Below are positions 50,514 through 58,302 of a DNA stretch of 64,000 bases, in pieces. The notes under the pieces are model-generated. The model made no database searches and was not told the DNA's origin. It saw only the letters and a program-made list of their open reading frames with translations. This DNA comes from Halorussus salilacus (GTDB taxonomy: Archaea; Halobacteriota; Halobacteria; Halobacteriales; Haladaptataceae), in NCBI RefSeq assembly GCF_024138125.1, contig NZ_CP099994.1, positions 62,001 through 126,000 of the forward strand, in the 5' to 3' direction. The position numbers were made by a program, and so were the translations under genes. Position 1 is the first letter of the stretch; each line of letters begins with the position of its first letter.

Positions 50514-51563
50514 TCAGAACGACACCAGCGGCTTGATGACGCCGTCCTCCTTCGACGCCATCAGTTCGAACGCCTCGTCCACGTCGGCGAAGTCGAACTC
50601 GTGGGTCGTCATGGGCGTCGGGTCCACCCGGCCGGTGTCGAGCAGTCGAAGGAGCCGCCGGAGTCGCAGGCGGCCGCCGGGACACAGGTCGGTCACGATG
50701 TCCTTCTCGGCCATGCCGACGCCCCACGCCTCGCGGGGAATCCCGACGGTCTCGCCCTCGCCGTAGTAGCCGACGTTCGAGATGGTCCCGCCGGGTTTCG
50801 TGACCGCGACGCAGTCGGCGAGGGTCTCCTCGCGCCCGAGCGCCTCGATGGCGGCGTCGACGCCCTCGCCGTCGGTGAGTTCGGTGATCCGCTCGACCGG
50901 GTCGTGTTCGGTGAAATCGACCACCTCGTCGGCCCCGTACTCGCGGGCGAGGTCCTGGCGCTCGGGGACGCTCTCGACCGCGAAGATTCGGCCCGCGCCC
51001 CGGAGGCTCGCGCCCTTGGTCGCCATCAGTCCGACCGGTCCCTGCGCGAAGACCGCGACGGTCCCGCCCACCGGAATCGCGGCGTTCTCGGCGGCCGCGA
51101 ACCCGGTGCTCATCATGTCGCAGACGTAGACCGCCTCCTCGTCGGCGACGCCCTCCGGAATCGCCGCGAGGTTGGCGTCGGCCTCGTTGACGTGGGCGTA
51201 CTCCGCGAATATCCCGTCCTTCTCGTTGGCGAACTTCCACCCGCCGAGCGGCCCGCCCGACTGGGAGGGGTGGCCGTCCTGAGCGGCCGCCGACCCCCAC
51301 TCGGGGGTGATCGCTCCGACCGCGACCCGGTCGCCTTCCGCGAACTCCTCGACCGCCTCGCCGACCGCCTCGACGATTCCGACGGCCTCGTGGCCGAGCG
51401 TGAGGTTCTCGCGGTCGCCGATGGCTCCGTGGACGGTGTGTACGTCGGAGGTGCAGACGAGTCCCTTCGTCGGCCGGAGTATCGCGTCGTTCGGCCCCGG
51501 TTCAGGTCGCTCCTTCTCGACGATGTCGGTCTCTCCGATTCCGTTCATCACGAATGCTTGCAT
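50514..51563 (-). CDS. Zinc alcohol dehydrogenase, TbADH-like (secondary alcohol / 2,3-butanediol type)
   Basis: A 349-residue medium-chain dehydrogenase very close in pattern to the Thermoanaerobacter/Clostridium beijerinckii secondary ADHs: CTSDVHTVHGAIGDREN, LTLGHEAVG, ITPEWG, GGWKFANEKDGIFAEY. The catalytic zinc ligands are Cys37, His58 and Asp149. The four-Cys structural zinc loop is absent, as in TbADH. At the end of the second Rossmann strand the sequence is AVESVPERQ. Glu197 takes the place of TbADH Gly198, which predicts NAD(H) rather than NADP(H). It is co-oriented with and 69 nt downstream of the E1 beta gene. Acetoin/butanediol metabolism is possible. Confidence 0.87.
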   Translation of the reverse strand: MQAFVMNGIGETDIVEKERPEPGPNDAILRPTKGLVCTSDVHTVHGAIGDRENLTLGHEAVGIVEAVGEAVEEFAEGDRVAVGAITPEWGSAAAQDGHPSQSGGPLGGWKFANEKDGIFAEYAHVNEADANLAAIPEGVADEEAVYVCDMMSTGFAAAENAAIPVGGTVAVFAQGPVGLMATKGASLRGAGRIFAVESVPERQDLAREYGADEVVDFTEHDPVERITELTDGEGVDAAIEALGREETLADCVAVTKPGGTISNVGYYGEGETVGIPREAWGVGMAEKDIVTDLCPGGRLRLRRLLRLLDTGRVDPTPMTTHEFDFADVDEAFELMASKEDGVIKPLVSF

Positions 51564-51632
51564 TCTGGATTCCTCCGGATTGGACACGACGCGGATGTGC
51601 ATAGCTCTCCCGGCGGACCGCGAGCGGGCGGC

Positions 51633-52601
51633 CTACGCAGACAGCGCGCGCTCGATGCCCCGGCGGATGCGGTCGGCGTCCGGCCGATAGGCGTCCTCGC
51701 GGGCGAACAGCGGGAAGGGAACGTCGTAGCCGGTCACGCGCTCGACCGGCGCTTCGAGGTGGTAGAGCGCGTCGTCGTTGATGCGCGCGAGTATCTCGGC
51801 CGCGAAGCCGCCGGTCCGGGGTGCCTCGTGGACCACGACGCAGCGGCCGGTCTTGCGTACCGAGTCGAGGACCGCCTCGGTGTCCATCGGCGAGACGGTC
51901 CGGAGGTCGACGACCTCGACGCTCGCGTCGAGGTCGTCGACCGCGTCGAGCGTCTCGGGCACCATGCCGCCCCACGCGACCGCGGTCGCGTCCTCGCCCT
52001 CGGCGACGACCGCGGCCTCACCGAGCGGGACGACGTGGTCGCCCTCGGGGACCGACTCGCGGGTGGCGCGGTAGAGGCGAGTCGGTTCGAGGAAGACAAC
52101 AGGGTCGGGGTCGCGAATCGACGCGGCGAGCAGGCCCTTTCCGTCGGCGGGGTTCGACGGCACCGCGACCTTCAGGCCGGGGACGTGGGCCCACCCCGCC
52201 TCGAAGCTCTCCGAGTGGAGTTCGAGCGCCCGGATACCGCCGCCGTAGGGCATCCGGATGGTCAGCTGGCAGTTCAGGGTCCCGCGGGTCCGAGCCCGCA
52301 TCCGGGCGGCGTGCTGCTGTATCTGGTGGAACGCCTGATACGCGAAGCTCGCGAACTGTATCTCGGCCACCGGCTTCAGGCCGTAGGCCGCGAGGCCGAC
52401 GCCCATCCCGACGATCCCGGCCTCCGCGACCGGCGTGTCGTACACCCTGTCGGGGTACGTCTCGGCGAGTTCCCGCGTCGCCCGGAACACCCCGCCGTTG
52501 ACGCCCACGTCCTCGCCGTACACCACGACCGAGTCGTCGCGGGCCAGCTCCTCGTCGAGCGCCTGCCGAATCGCCTCCACGAGCCTGAGTTCATTCGTCA
52601 C
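51633..52601 (-). CDS. 2-oxoacid dehydrogenase E1 component, beta subunit
   Basis: A 322-residue transketolase-like beta subunit (PdhB/BkdB/AcoB group). Segments: LRLVEAIRQALDEELARDDS, VYGEDVGVNGGVFRATREL, MGVGLAAYGLKPVAEIQF, and the C-terminal transketolase_C domain with EVVDLRTVSPMDTEAV. It completes the active site with the alpha subunit. Translation starts at GTG (52599-52601), overlapping the alpha-subunit gene by 11 bp. No E2 or E3 genes follow; an alcohol dehydrogenase does instead. Substrate (pyruvate, branched-chain 2-oxoacid or acetoin) cannot be assigned. Confidence 0.9.
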   Translation of the reverse strand: MTNELRLVEAIRQALDEELARDDSVVVYGEDVGVNGGVFRATRELAETYPDRVYDTPVAEAGIVGMGVGLAAYGLKPVAEIQFASFAYQAFHQIQQHAARMRARTRGTLNCQLTIRMPYGGGIRALELHSESFEAGWAHVPGLKVAVPSNPADGKGLLAASIRDPDPVVFLEPTRLYRATRESVPEGDHVVPLGEAAVVAEGEDATAVAWGGMVPETLDAVDDLDASVEVVDLRTVSPMDTEAVLDSVRKTGRCVVVHEAPRTGGFAAEILARINDDALYHLEAPVERVTGYDVPFPLFAREDAYRPDADRIRRGIERALSA

Positions 52602-53700
52602 GCTCGGACCCCTCCGTTCGCTCTCGGTCGTACTGCCCGGTTCGCCCTCGTTCGAACTCCGCGCGCTGCTCGCGGAGCGCGGGCGGAATCTCCGCGAATA
52701 CGTGGTCGAACATCTCGGCGGGGTCGACGCCCTCCCGGCCCGCTCGGGCGCGCTCTATCTCGTCGGCCAGTTCCTCCTCGATTCGATTCTCGACGGCGTC
52801 GATCTCCGCCTCGTCCAGCACGTCCTCGCCGAGGAGGTATCGCTCGAACCGGTCGATGGGGTCGCGGGCGGCCCACTCCGCTTCTTCCTCCTCGGTCCGA
52901 TAGACGGTGGGGTCGTCGCTGGTGGTGTGCATCGACCGCCGGTAGGTCAGCGCCTCGACGAGCACGGGGTCGCCCCCGCGGGCCGACTCCAGCGCGTGGC
53001 GGACGACCGCGTGGACCCCCAGCACGTCGTTGCCGTCGACCTGTATCCCCTCGATTCCAGCCGCGACCGCCTTCTGGGCCAGCGTCTCGGCGCGGGTCTG
53101 GACGCCCCGGGGCGTCGAGATAGCGTACTGGTTGTTCTGACAGAGGAAGACGACGTGGGAGTCGAACACCCCCGCCATGTTCATCGCCTCGTACACGTCG
53201 CCCTGACTGGTCGCGCCGTCGCCGAAGTACGAGAGGGTCGCCTCGGCGGCACCCGTCATCTCCTGACCCCACCCCACGCCAGCGGCGTGGAGCGGCTGGG
53301 ACCCCACCGGAATCGACGGCGGGAAGTTCCCGCCCGAGACCTCCGCGCCCTCCTCCATCCCGAGCGCGTACCACAGCAGACGGTGGACCGGCGTGCCGCG
53401 CGCGAGGTAGGCCCCGCCCTCGCGGAACGACGGCACCATCCACCCGCCCTCCGCGAGCGCGAGCGCGGAGCCGATCTGGGCGGCCTCCTGTCCGATTCCG
53501 GGCGCGTAGGTGCCGAGTTCGCCCCGGCGTTGCAACGCCACCGCGCGCTCGTCGACCCGCCGCGAGAGCTTCATCAGCCGGTACATCTCGCGCAGGGTCT
53601 CCTCGTCGAGGTCCGGCGCTTCCGACTCGTCGAGGTCCCCGTCCTCGTCGAGGGCCTGCACGTACTGTATCGAGAACTCCGCTACTTGCTCGCGAACCAC
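52591..53700 (-). CDS. 2-oxoacid dehydrogenase E1 component, alpha subunit
   Basis: A 369-residue TPP-binding alpha subunit. The E1 alpha start region is LREMYRLMKLSRRVDERAVA. The TPP motif is YFGDGATSQGDVYEAMNMAG with a downstream QNNQYAIST (GDG...NN). The phosphorylation-loop region includes RSMHTTSDDPTVYR. Translation probably starts at GTG (53700), since tatttagg at 53722-53729 lies 22-29 nt upstream, fitting a leaderless transcript. The order is E1 alpha, E1 beta, ADH. The C-terminal tail (RTGQYDRERTEGSERDE) is acidic and overlaps E1 beta. Confidence 0.9.
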   Translation of the reverse strand: MVREQVAEFSIQYVQALDEDGDLDESEAPDLDEETLREMYRLMKLSRRVDERAVALQRRGELGTYAPGIGQEAAQIGSALALAEGGWMVPSFREGGAYLARGTPVHRLLWYALGMEEGAEVSGGNFPPSIPVGSQPLHAAGVGWGQEMTGAAEATLSYFGDGATSQGDVYEAMNMAGVFDSHVVFLCQNNQYAISTPRGVQTRAETLAQKAVAAGIEGIQVDGNDVLGVHAVVRHALESARGGDPVLVEALTYRRSMHTTSDDPTVYRTEEEEAEWAARDPIDRFERYLLGEDVLDEAEIDAVENRIEEELADEIERARAGREGVDPAEMFDHVFAEIPPALREQRAEFERGRTGQYDRERTEGSERDE

Positions 53701-53721
53701 GCAGGCGCTACCACGGCATGG

Positions 53722-53729
53722 TATTTAGG
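53722..53729 (-). promoter_or_regulatory. TATA-like element of the E1 alpha/beta operon
   Basis: On the minus strand cctaaata lies 22-29 nt before the GTG at 53700. This supports a leaderless mRNA with GTG initiation. Confidence 0.5.
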
Positions 53730-53767
53730 TGACGTTGCCGAGACGCGCAGGTCGGCGGGCGGCGGGT

Positions 53768-53799
53768 CGGCGGGCGGCCGACCGGTCGGCCGCCCGCCG
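53768..53799. repeat. Perfect 32-bp palindrome
   Basis: cggcgggcggccgacc is followed directly by its exact complement. It lies between the GNAT gene 3' end and the E1 alpha promoter and is a likely terminator hairpin for the leftward GNAT gene. Confidence 0.55.
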
Positions 53800-53831
53800 G
53801 TGGGCGCGACGGTGCGGTTGGCGCGACCCCA

Positions 53832-54301
53832 CTACCGCACCCGCTTTTCCATGACAATCTCGTCGTACTCGCGGAAGTCCAGCGGATACGGCCCCGTCTT
53901 CTCGTAGCCGCGGCTCCGGTAGAAGTCGGGAGGAAGGGGTGGTCCTCGGGCGTCGTGAGCCGAACCACGTCGCGACCCCACTCGCGAACGACCTCCTCGG
54001 CGAAGCCCAGCAGACGACCGCCGATTCCCTCGCCCTTCCAGTCCTCGTGGACGCCGAGGCGGCTGAGTTTCACCCGCTCGGAATCGGTCACTTCGAGTCG
54101 GACGCCGCCGACGACCGCTTCCTCCACCTCGGCGACGAACACCCGGTTCTCGCGGGGCCACTCCGAGACGTCGTCGGCGGTCGCCGACCCCGCCTTGGCG
54201 GGGAACCCGAGGCGGCGGTTCTCCGCGTACGCGCTCCGGTACACCTCTGCGAGCCGTTCGGCGTCGTCGGCGACGGCCTCCCGGATTCGAGGGTCGTCCA
54301 T
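53832..54301 (-). pseudogene. GNAT acetyltransferase with single-base frameshift
   Basis: The first about 123 codons encode a GNAT domain: DDPRIREAVADDAERLAEVY, EEAVVGGVRLEV, the acetyl-CoA loop HEDWKGEGIGGRLLGFAEE, and LTTPEDHPFL. The frame then breaks in a CCC run (about 53930). The next frame completes the domain with PDFYRSRGYEKTGPYPLDF and EIVMEKRVR. One extra C restores a normal GNAT of about 156 residues. The substrate is unknown. A sequencing error is as likely as inactivation. Confidence 0.8.
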
Positions 54302-54373
54302 GCGCGGTCGTGTTCGGGGACCCACAAATGAGTTTCCGTGGTCCGGCTGCGATTCCGGTCCGTCACCGCGTAC

Positions 54374-54381
54374 ATTTAAAC
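54374..54381 (+). promoter_or_regulatory. TATA-like element of the M24 peptidase gene
   Basis: atttaaac lies 24-31 nt before the ATG at 54405 in the divergent region with the GNAT gene, fitting leaderless transcription. Confidence 0.5.
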
Positions 54382-54404
54382 CGAATCGCGCGCAAGCTCA
54401 CGAC

Positions 54405-55514
54405 ATGAACGTCTTCGAGGAGCGAACCCGGCGGTGTCGGGACCGACTCGCCGAGGTAGGTGCCGACGCCGCGGTCCTGTTCCCGAGTACCAATCTGTTC
54501 TACGCCTCGGGGTTCCGCGAGGAGCCGATGGAGCGACACCTGTTCCTGTTCGTCCCCCGAGACGGCGACCCCGTCTTCGTCGCGCCCGAGATGTACGACG
54601 AGCAGATTCGGGACGCCTCGTGGGTCGAGGACCTCCGGCTGTGGGCCGACGGCGAGGACCCCGGCGGGCTCGTCGCCGACCTCGCCGACGAGATGGACCT
54701 GCGCGGCGGTCGCCTCCTCGTTGACGACACCATGTGGGCGCTGTTCACCCAGGACCTCCGGGAGACGCTTCCGGACGCCACGTTCGGCCTCGCCAGCGAG
54801 GTGTTCGACGACCTCCGAGTGCGCAAGGACGAGGCCGAGCTCGACGCGCTCCGGGAAGCCGGAGCGCTCGCCGACGAGGTCAGCGTCGCGGCCCGCGAAC
54901 TGGGCGAGGACGCCGTCGGGATGACCGAGACCGAACTCGCCGACGAGATCGACCGCCTGCTCTCGGCGCGCGGCGGCGAGGGCCTCTCGTTCGAGACCGT
55001 GGTGGGGTCGGGTCCGAACGGCGCGAAGCCCCACCACCGCCACGGCGACCGAGAGATAGAGCGCGGCGACCCCGTGGTGCTTGACTTCGGCGCGTCCGTC
55101 GGCGGCTACCCCGGCGACCAGACCCGAACGGTCGTGTTCGCGGGCGACCCGCCGGAGGGTTACGAGGAAGTCCACGAGACGGTGCTGGAGGCCCAGCGGG
55201 CCGCGGTGCAAGCGGTCGAACCCGGCGTCCCCGCCGCGGAGATTGACCGGGCCGCGCGCGAGGTCATCGAGTCGGCGGGCTACGGCGAGCAGTTCACCCA
55301 CCGCACGGGCCACGGCGTCGGCCTCGACGTTCACGAGCACCCGTACATCGTCGAAGGCAACGAGACGGAACTCGAACCGGGGATGGTGTTCAGCGTCGAA
55401 CCCGGCGTCTACCTCCCCGGGGAGTTCGGCGTCCGCATCGAGGACCTCGTGGTGGTCACCGACGAGGGCTTCGAGCGCCTCAACGACTCCCCGAGAGCGT
55501 GGGAACCGCTCTGA
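54405..55514 (+). CDS. M24 family Xaa-Pro aminopeptidase-like protein
   Basis: A 369-residue creatinase/prolidase-fold peptidase. The N-terminal domain (1-130) has ADAAVLFPSTNLFYASGF. The pita-bread domain carries the dinuclear metal ligands: VVLDFGAS (Asp), YPGDQTRTVVF (Asp), HRTGHGVGLDVHEHP (His), VFSVEPGVYLPG (Glu) and VRIEDLVVV (Glu). The active site is complete, so it should release N-terminal residues before proline. It has its own leaderless-type promoter and is followed by a small gene on the same strand. Confidence 0.9.
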   Translation: MNVFEERTRRCRDRLAEVGADAAVLFPSTNLFYASGFREEPMERHLFLFVPRDGDPVFVAPEMYDEQIRDASWVEDLRLWADGEDPGGLVADLADEMDLRGGRLLVDDTMWALFTQDLRETLPDATFGLASEVFDDLRVRKDEAELDALREAGALADEVSVAARELGEDAVGMTETELADEIDRLLSARGGEGLSFETVVGSGPNGAKPHHRHGDREIERGDPVVLDFGASVGGYPGDQTRTVVFAGDPPEGYEEVHETVLEAQRAAVQAVEPGVPAAEIDRAAREVIESAGYGEQFTHRTGHGVGLDVHEHPYIVEGNETELEPGMVFSVEPGVYLPGEFGVRIEDLVVVTDEGFERLNDSPRAWEPL

Positions 55515-55534
55515 GCGACAGTCACACCCGGACC

Positions 55535-55798
55535 ATGACCTACCTGAGCCACACCGTCCGGTCGCTCCTGCGCGACCCGATTCCGGGCGAGACCGTCCGG
55601 CTCGTGTTGACCCTCGCGGAGGCGACGACTCCCGACGAGGTTCGCGCCGAGGTCGAATCGCTGGACGGCGACTTCCACCGCGAACTCCAGTTCGACAGGG
55701 TCCTCGTGACGGTCGGACACGAGCGGTTGGAGGCCGTCTGTTCGCTCGACGGCGTGACCGAGGTCGAGACCGACGCCGTCGTGGGGTATCCGTCGTAG
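55535..55798 (+). CDS. Hypothetical small protein (87 aa)
   Basis: A soluble mixed alpha/beta protein: YLSHTVRSLLRDPIPGETV, VLTLAEATTPDEVRAEVESL, VLVTVGHERLEAVCSL, TEVETDAVVGYPS. The repeated beta-alpha-beta layout resembles a small ferredoxin-like fold, but no family is recognised. The start at 55535, 20 nt after the M24 stop, is preferred over an in-frame ATG at 55499 that overlaps that gene. Probable cotranscription with M24. Confidence 0.6.
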   Translation: MTYLSHTVRSLLRDPIPGETVRLVLTLAEATTPDEVRAEVESLDGDFHRELQFDRVLVTVGHERLEAVCSLDGVTEVETDAVVGYPS

Positions 55799-55921
55799 CG
55801 ACCCCGCCGGGGGTGGCGGGCCAGCATTCAGACCGGACCGAGCAGGCCAGCACACGGACCGCGCGAGCAAGCAACTTGAAGTGATGGAGCGGCGTACAGG
55901 TGTGCGGGGAAATGGGGGAGC

Positions 55922-57079
55922 ATGCACGAGAAGACCGAACGGCACACGAGAGCCATCCACGACGAGTCGGTGGCGACGATGGGGCGGCGGCGGTTCATGG
56001 ACACACTTCTGGGTCTCGGATTCGGCGCGCTCTCGGCCGCGTTTCTGACAGCCGAGGACGTGCGGGCCGCGAGCGACGACGAGGTGCCGGTGGTGTACGG
56101 ACTGGTTCGCGAGGGCGAGGAACTTCAGCCGCGGCGCAAGAGCGTCCCGGCCGACTGGTACGACGACTTCCGGACCGCGGTCGCGGCGAACCGCCGACTC
56201 GGCGCGGTCGAGACCGACGACGTTGCTAGCTCGGCCGTCGAGCCCGGCGAGTACGGCGGCGCAAACGCCGCCATCCGCGTCGAGGTCACGAGCGAGGACG
56301 CCCGCGGGGAGGTCCCCGAGGAGTTCGAGCAGGTGCCGGTCGAGGTCGAGAAGGTAGCGCGGGTCGAGTCCGGCGAAGCCACCGAGCGCGGGGACGACTC
56401 GACCGCCCCGGGCTCCGAATCGGAAGATTCGGAGCCCGAGACGGTCGAGGGCGGCATCCCCGGGAGCGTCACCATCGGGAGCGAGGACCTCTACGGCACG
56501 CTCGCACCAGCGATGCGCGACCCCGAGGACGGGTCGCTGTACTTCGCCACCGCGAACCACATCTACGACGGCAGCGACAACGGCGGCCAGCCGCTCTACC
56601 TCCTCGACGGGGGCAAGACCAGAATCGGGACGGTCGAGACTGGGTATCCCGAGTCGGACCTGGTCTGTGCGACCCCGGAATCGGAGTTCGAACCCCTCCA
56701 CGAGATTCGGAACGGCTCGCCCGGGCGCGTCCTCGGGCAGTTCACGCGGGTCGGCCTCTCGGACCTGAAGGCGGAGGGCGAATCGCTCGAAAAGATCGGC
56801 GTCAAGACCGGCCACACGACCGGGAAGATACAGGCGGTCGACGGCTTCACCTGCGCGTACGGGGCCGTCTGCAAGCGCGGCCAGCTCAAGTGGGGCAGCG
56901 AATCGGACTTCACGGACGGCGACAGCGGCTCGGTCAACTTCCACGCCGACCCCGAGAACCCGGACGCCGGGGTGCTTGTCGGCGGACTCAACAACGCCCG
57001 GACGTGGTGGCCCGGCGAGAACTACATCTGGGGCACCGGCGCGTACCACATCACCGAGAAGCACGGTTTCACGTTCTGA
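55922..57079 (+). CDS. Tat-exported trypsin-like serine protease
   Basis: A 385-residue secreted protein. The twin-arginine motif is GRRRFMDTLLG (residues 21-31), with cleavage probably near AEDVRAAS (about residue 50). An acidic Ser/Glu linker (about 147-177) precedes a chymotrypsin-fold domain. The triad is readable: His213 in FATANHIYDG, Asp246 in YPESDLVCA and Ser335 in FTDGDSGSVNF. Two Cys (CAYGAVC) may form a disulfide. Trypsin-fold proteases are uncommon in haloarchaea, which mostly secrete subtilisins. The substrate is unknown. A 12-bp inverted repeat lies in the linker coding region near 56409-56438. Confidence 0.75.
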   Translation: MHEKTERHTRAIHDESVATMGRRRFMDTLLGLGFGALSAAFLTAEDVRAASDDEVPVVYGLVREGEELQPRRKSVPADWYDDFRTAVAANRRLGAVETDDVASSAVEPGEYGGANAAIRVEVTSEDARGEVPEEFEQVPVEVEKVARVESGEATERGDDSTAPGSESEDSEPETVEGGIPGSVTIGSEDLYGTLAPAMRDPEDGSLYFATANHIYDGSDNGGQPLYLLDGGKTRIGTVETGYPESDLVCATPESEFEPLHEIRNGSPGRVLGQFTRVGLSDLKAEGESLEKIGVKTGHTTGKIQAVDGFTCAYGAVCKRGQLKWGSESDFTDGDSGSVNFHADPENPDAGVLVGGLNNARTWWPGENYIWGTGAYHITEKHGFTF

Positions 57080-57098
57080 GGACGGCCGACGCCCACCT

Positions 57099-57467
57099 CT
57101 ACTCCTGCTCGGTAATCGCGTCGTCCTTCTCGCTCGGCGCGCCGACGACGAACACCCGGCCGTCCGAGAGCGCCTCCAGTTGTCGCCACGTCTCCGGCGG
57201 GACGACCACGAAGTCGCCCGCTCGGAGGTCGAAGGTCTCCTCCTCGTCGCCGCCCTGCACGGTCATCACGAACTCGCCGTCGGTGACGTAGTAGAGTTCC
57301 TCCTGAGCCTCGTGGCGGTGCCAGTTGTTGGTCTCGCCCGTCTCGAACTCCCAGACGCTGGGGCGCATCTCGTCGGGTCGTAGCTGGTAGCCCACCGCCC
57401 TGAGTCGGGGTTCGATGCCCTCCACGTCGCGCGGTTCGAGGTCGTCCAGACTGGTCTTCTCGTACAT
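57099..57467 (-). CDS. Cupin domain protein
   Basis: A 122-residue single cupin. Cupin motif 1 is NNWHRHEAQEELYYVTDGEF (two His, Glu and Gly in order). Motif 2 is DLRAGDFVVVPPETWRQLEA, in which the usual His is replaced. The metal site may therefore have only three ligands. It may be an enzyme or a sensor; the substrate is unknown. Monocistronic, convergent with the protease gene. Confidence 0.8.
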   Translation of the reverse strand: MYEKTSLDDLEPRDVEGIEPRLRAVGYQLRPDEMRPSVWEFETGETNNWHRHEAQEELYYVTDGEFVMTVQGGDEEETFDLRAGDFVVVPPETWRQLEALSDGRVFVVGAPSEKDDAITEQE

Positions 57468-57555
57468 GGGAGGTCCTTCGACGCGCGGCGGGAAAAGCGT
57501 GGAGGCGGACGAGCGCGAATCGGTGGTCGGTTCGCCCCCATCGAATCCGGCCCGC

Positions 57556-58158
57556 TCAGCCGGTCGTCTGGCTGTACTTCTCGACCCACTCCTGCAGGGT
57601 GATGCCCATCGCCGACTGGGTGATGGCGTTCGAACTCGCGGAGTTGGCGCTCTTGACGAGTTCGGCTTCGAGGGTCCGTTTGGGCACCTCGCCGAGGAAG
57701 TGGGGAATCGCGCGCTGGACCGCGAGGGGACACCCGACCTCGTGGGCCAGCGCGTACCCCGACAGCGAGTGGGGTATCTCCTCGGTGGCGTAGGTCGGGT
57801 CGGGGTCGAGCAGTTCGTCGTCGTCGATGTGGTCGACGTACTCGTAGCACTTGCCCACGTCGTGGAGCAGGCAGGCCGCCCGAATCACGTCGAAGTCCGG
57901 GTCGGCACCGTGGAAGTCGCGCTGTTGCTCGGCCGAGTCGACCGCGATGCGGGTCACCCCGCGGACGTGTTCGACGTTCGTGACCTCGTGGATGTTCCAC
58001 GCGTAGGGAACGTCCGAGATATCCCGCCACCCGCCGCGTTCGAGGCCCAGCACCCACGCTTCGACGACCTTCTCGCGGAGCGACTCGTCGGCTACGTCGG
58101 CGATCTCGGGGAAGGCGTCCCGCACCTGTGCGTCGTAGTCGGGGGTCTCGTCGGACAT
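57556..58158 (-). CDS. HD-domain phosphohydrolase-like protein
   Basis: A 200-residue HD-superfamily protein. The metal motifs are NIHEVTNVEHVRGVTRI (His residues), ACLLHDVGKCYEYVDH (HD pair) and the later HSLSGYALAHEVG and AIPHFLG. A nucleotide phosphohydrolase or phosphodiesterase is expected. The C-terminal helix ends VEKYSQTTG. The substrate is unknown. Upstream lies a strong hairpin (58200-58232) on the boundary with the transporter gene. Confidence 0.82.
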   Translation of the reverse strand: MSDETPDYDAQVRDAFPEIADVADESLREKVVEAWVLGLERGGWRDISDVPYAWNIHEVTNVEHVRGVTRIAVDSAEQQRDFHGADPDFDVIRAACLLHDVGKCYEYVDHIDDDELLDPDPTYATEEIPHSLSGYALAHEVGCPLAVQRAIPHFLGEVPKRTLEAELVKSANSASSNAITQSAMGITLQEWVEKYSQTTG

Positions 58159-58199
58159 GATTCAGTGGTCTCCGGGGCGGAACGTAATGGTTCGTGTCT

Positions 58200-58232
58200 C
58201 GGGCGCGACCGCGCGGCGCGCGGTCGCGCCCG
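58200..58232. terminator. 15-bp inverted repeat between HD and transporter genes
   Basis: Arms 58200-58214 (cgggcgcgaccgcgc) and 58218-58232 are exact complements around ggc. It is a likely terminator for the leftward transporter gene. Confidence 0.45.
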
Positions 58233-58285
58233 GGTCGGAATCGCTCCCGAATCGGAATCGCTCCCGGGTCGGAATCGTCCCCGAG
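58232..58285. repeat. About three tandem copies of a 17-mer
   Basis: Units gggtcggaatcgctccc, gaatcggaatcgctccc and gggtcggaatcgtcccc follow directly after the hairpin, with a partial fourth. They lie just beyond the transporter 3' end. Confidence 0.6.
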
Positions 58286-58302
58286 TCGGGAGGTCGAGGC
58301 TC

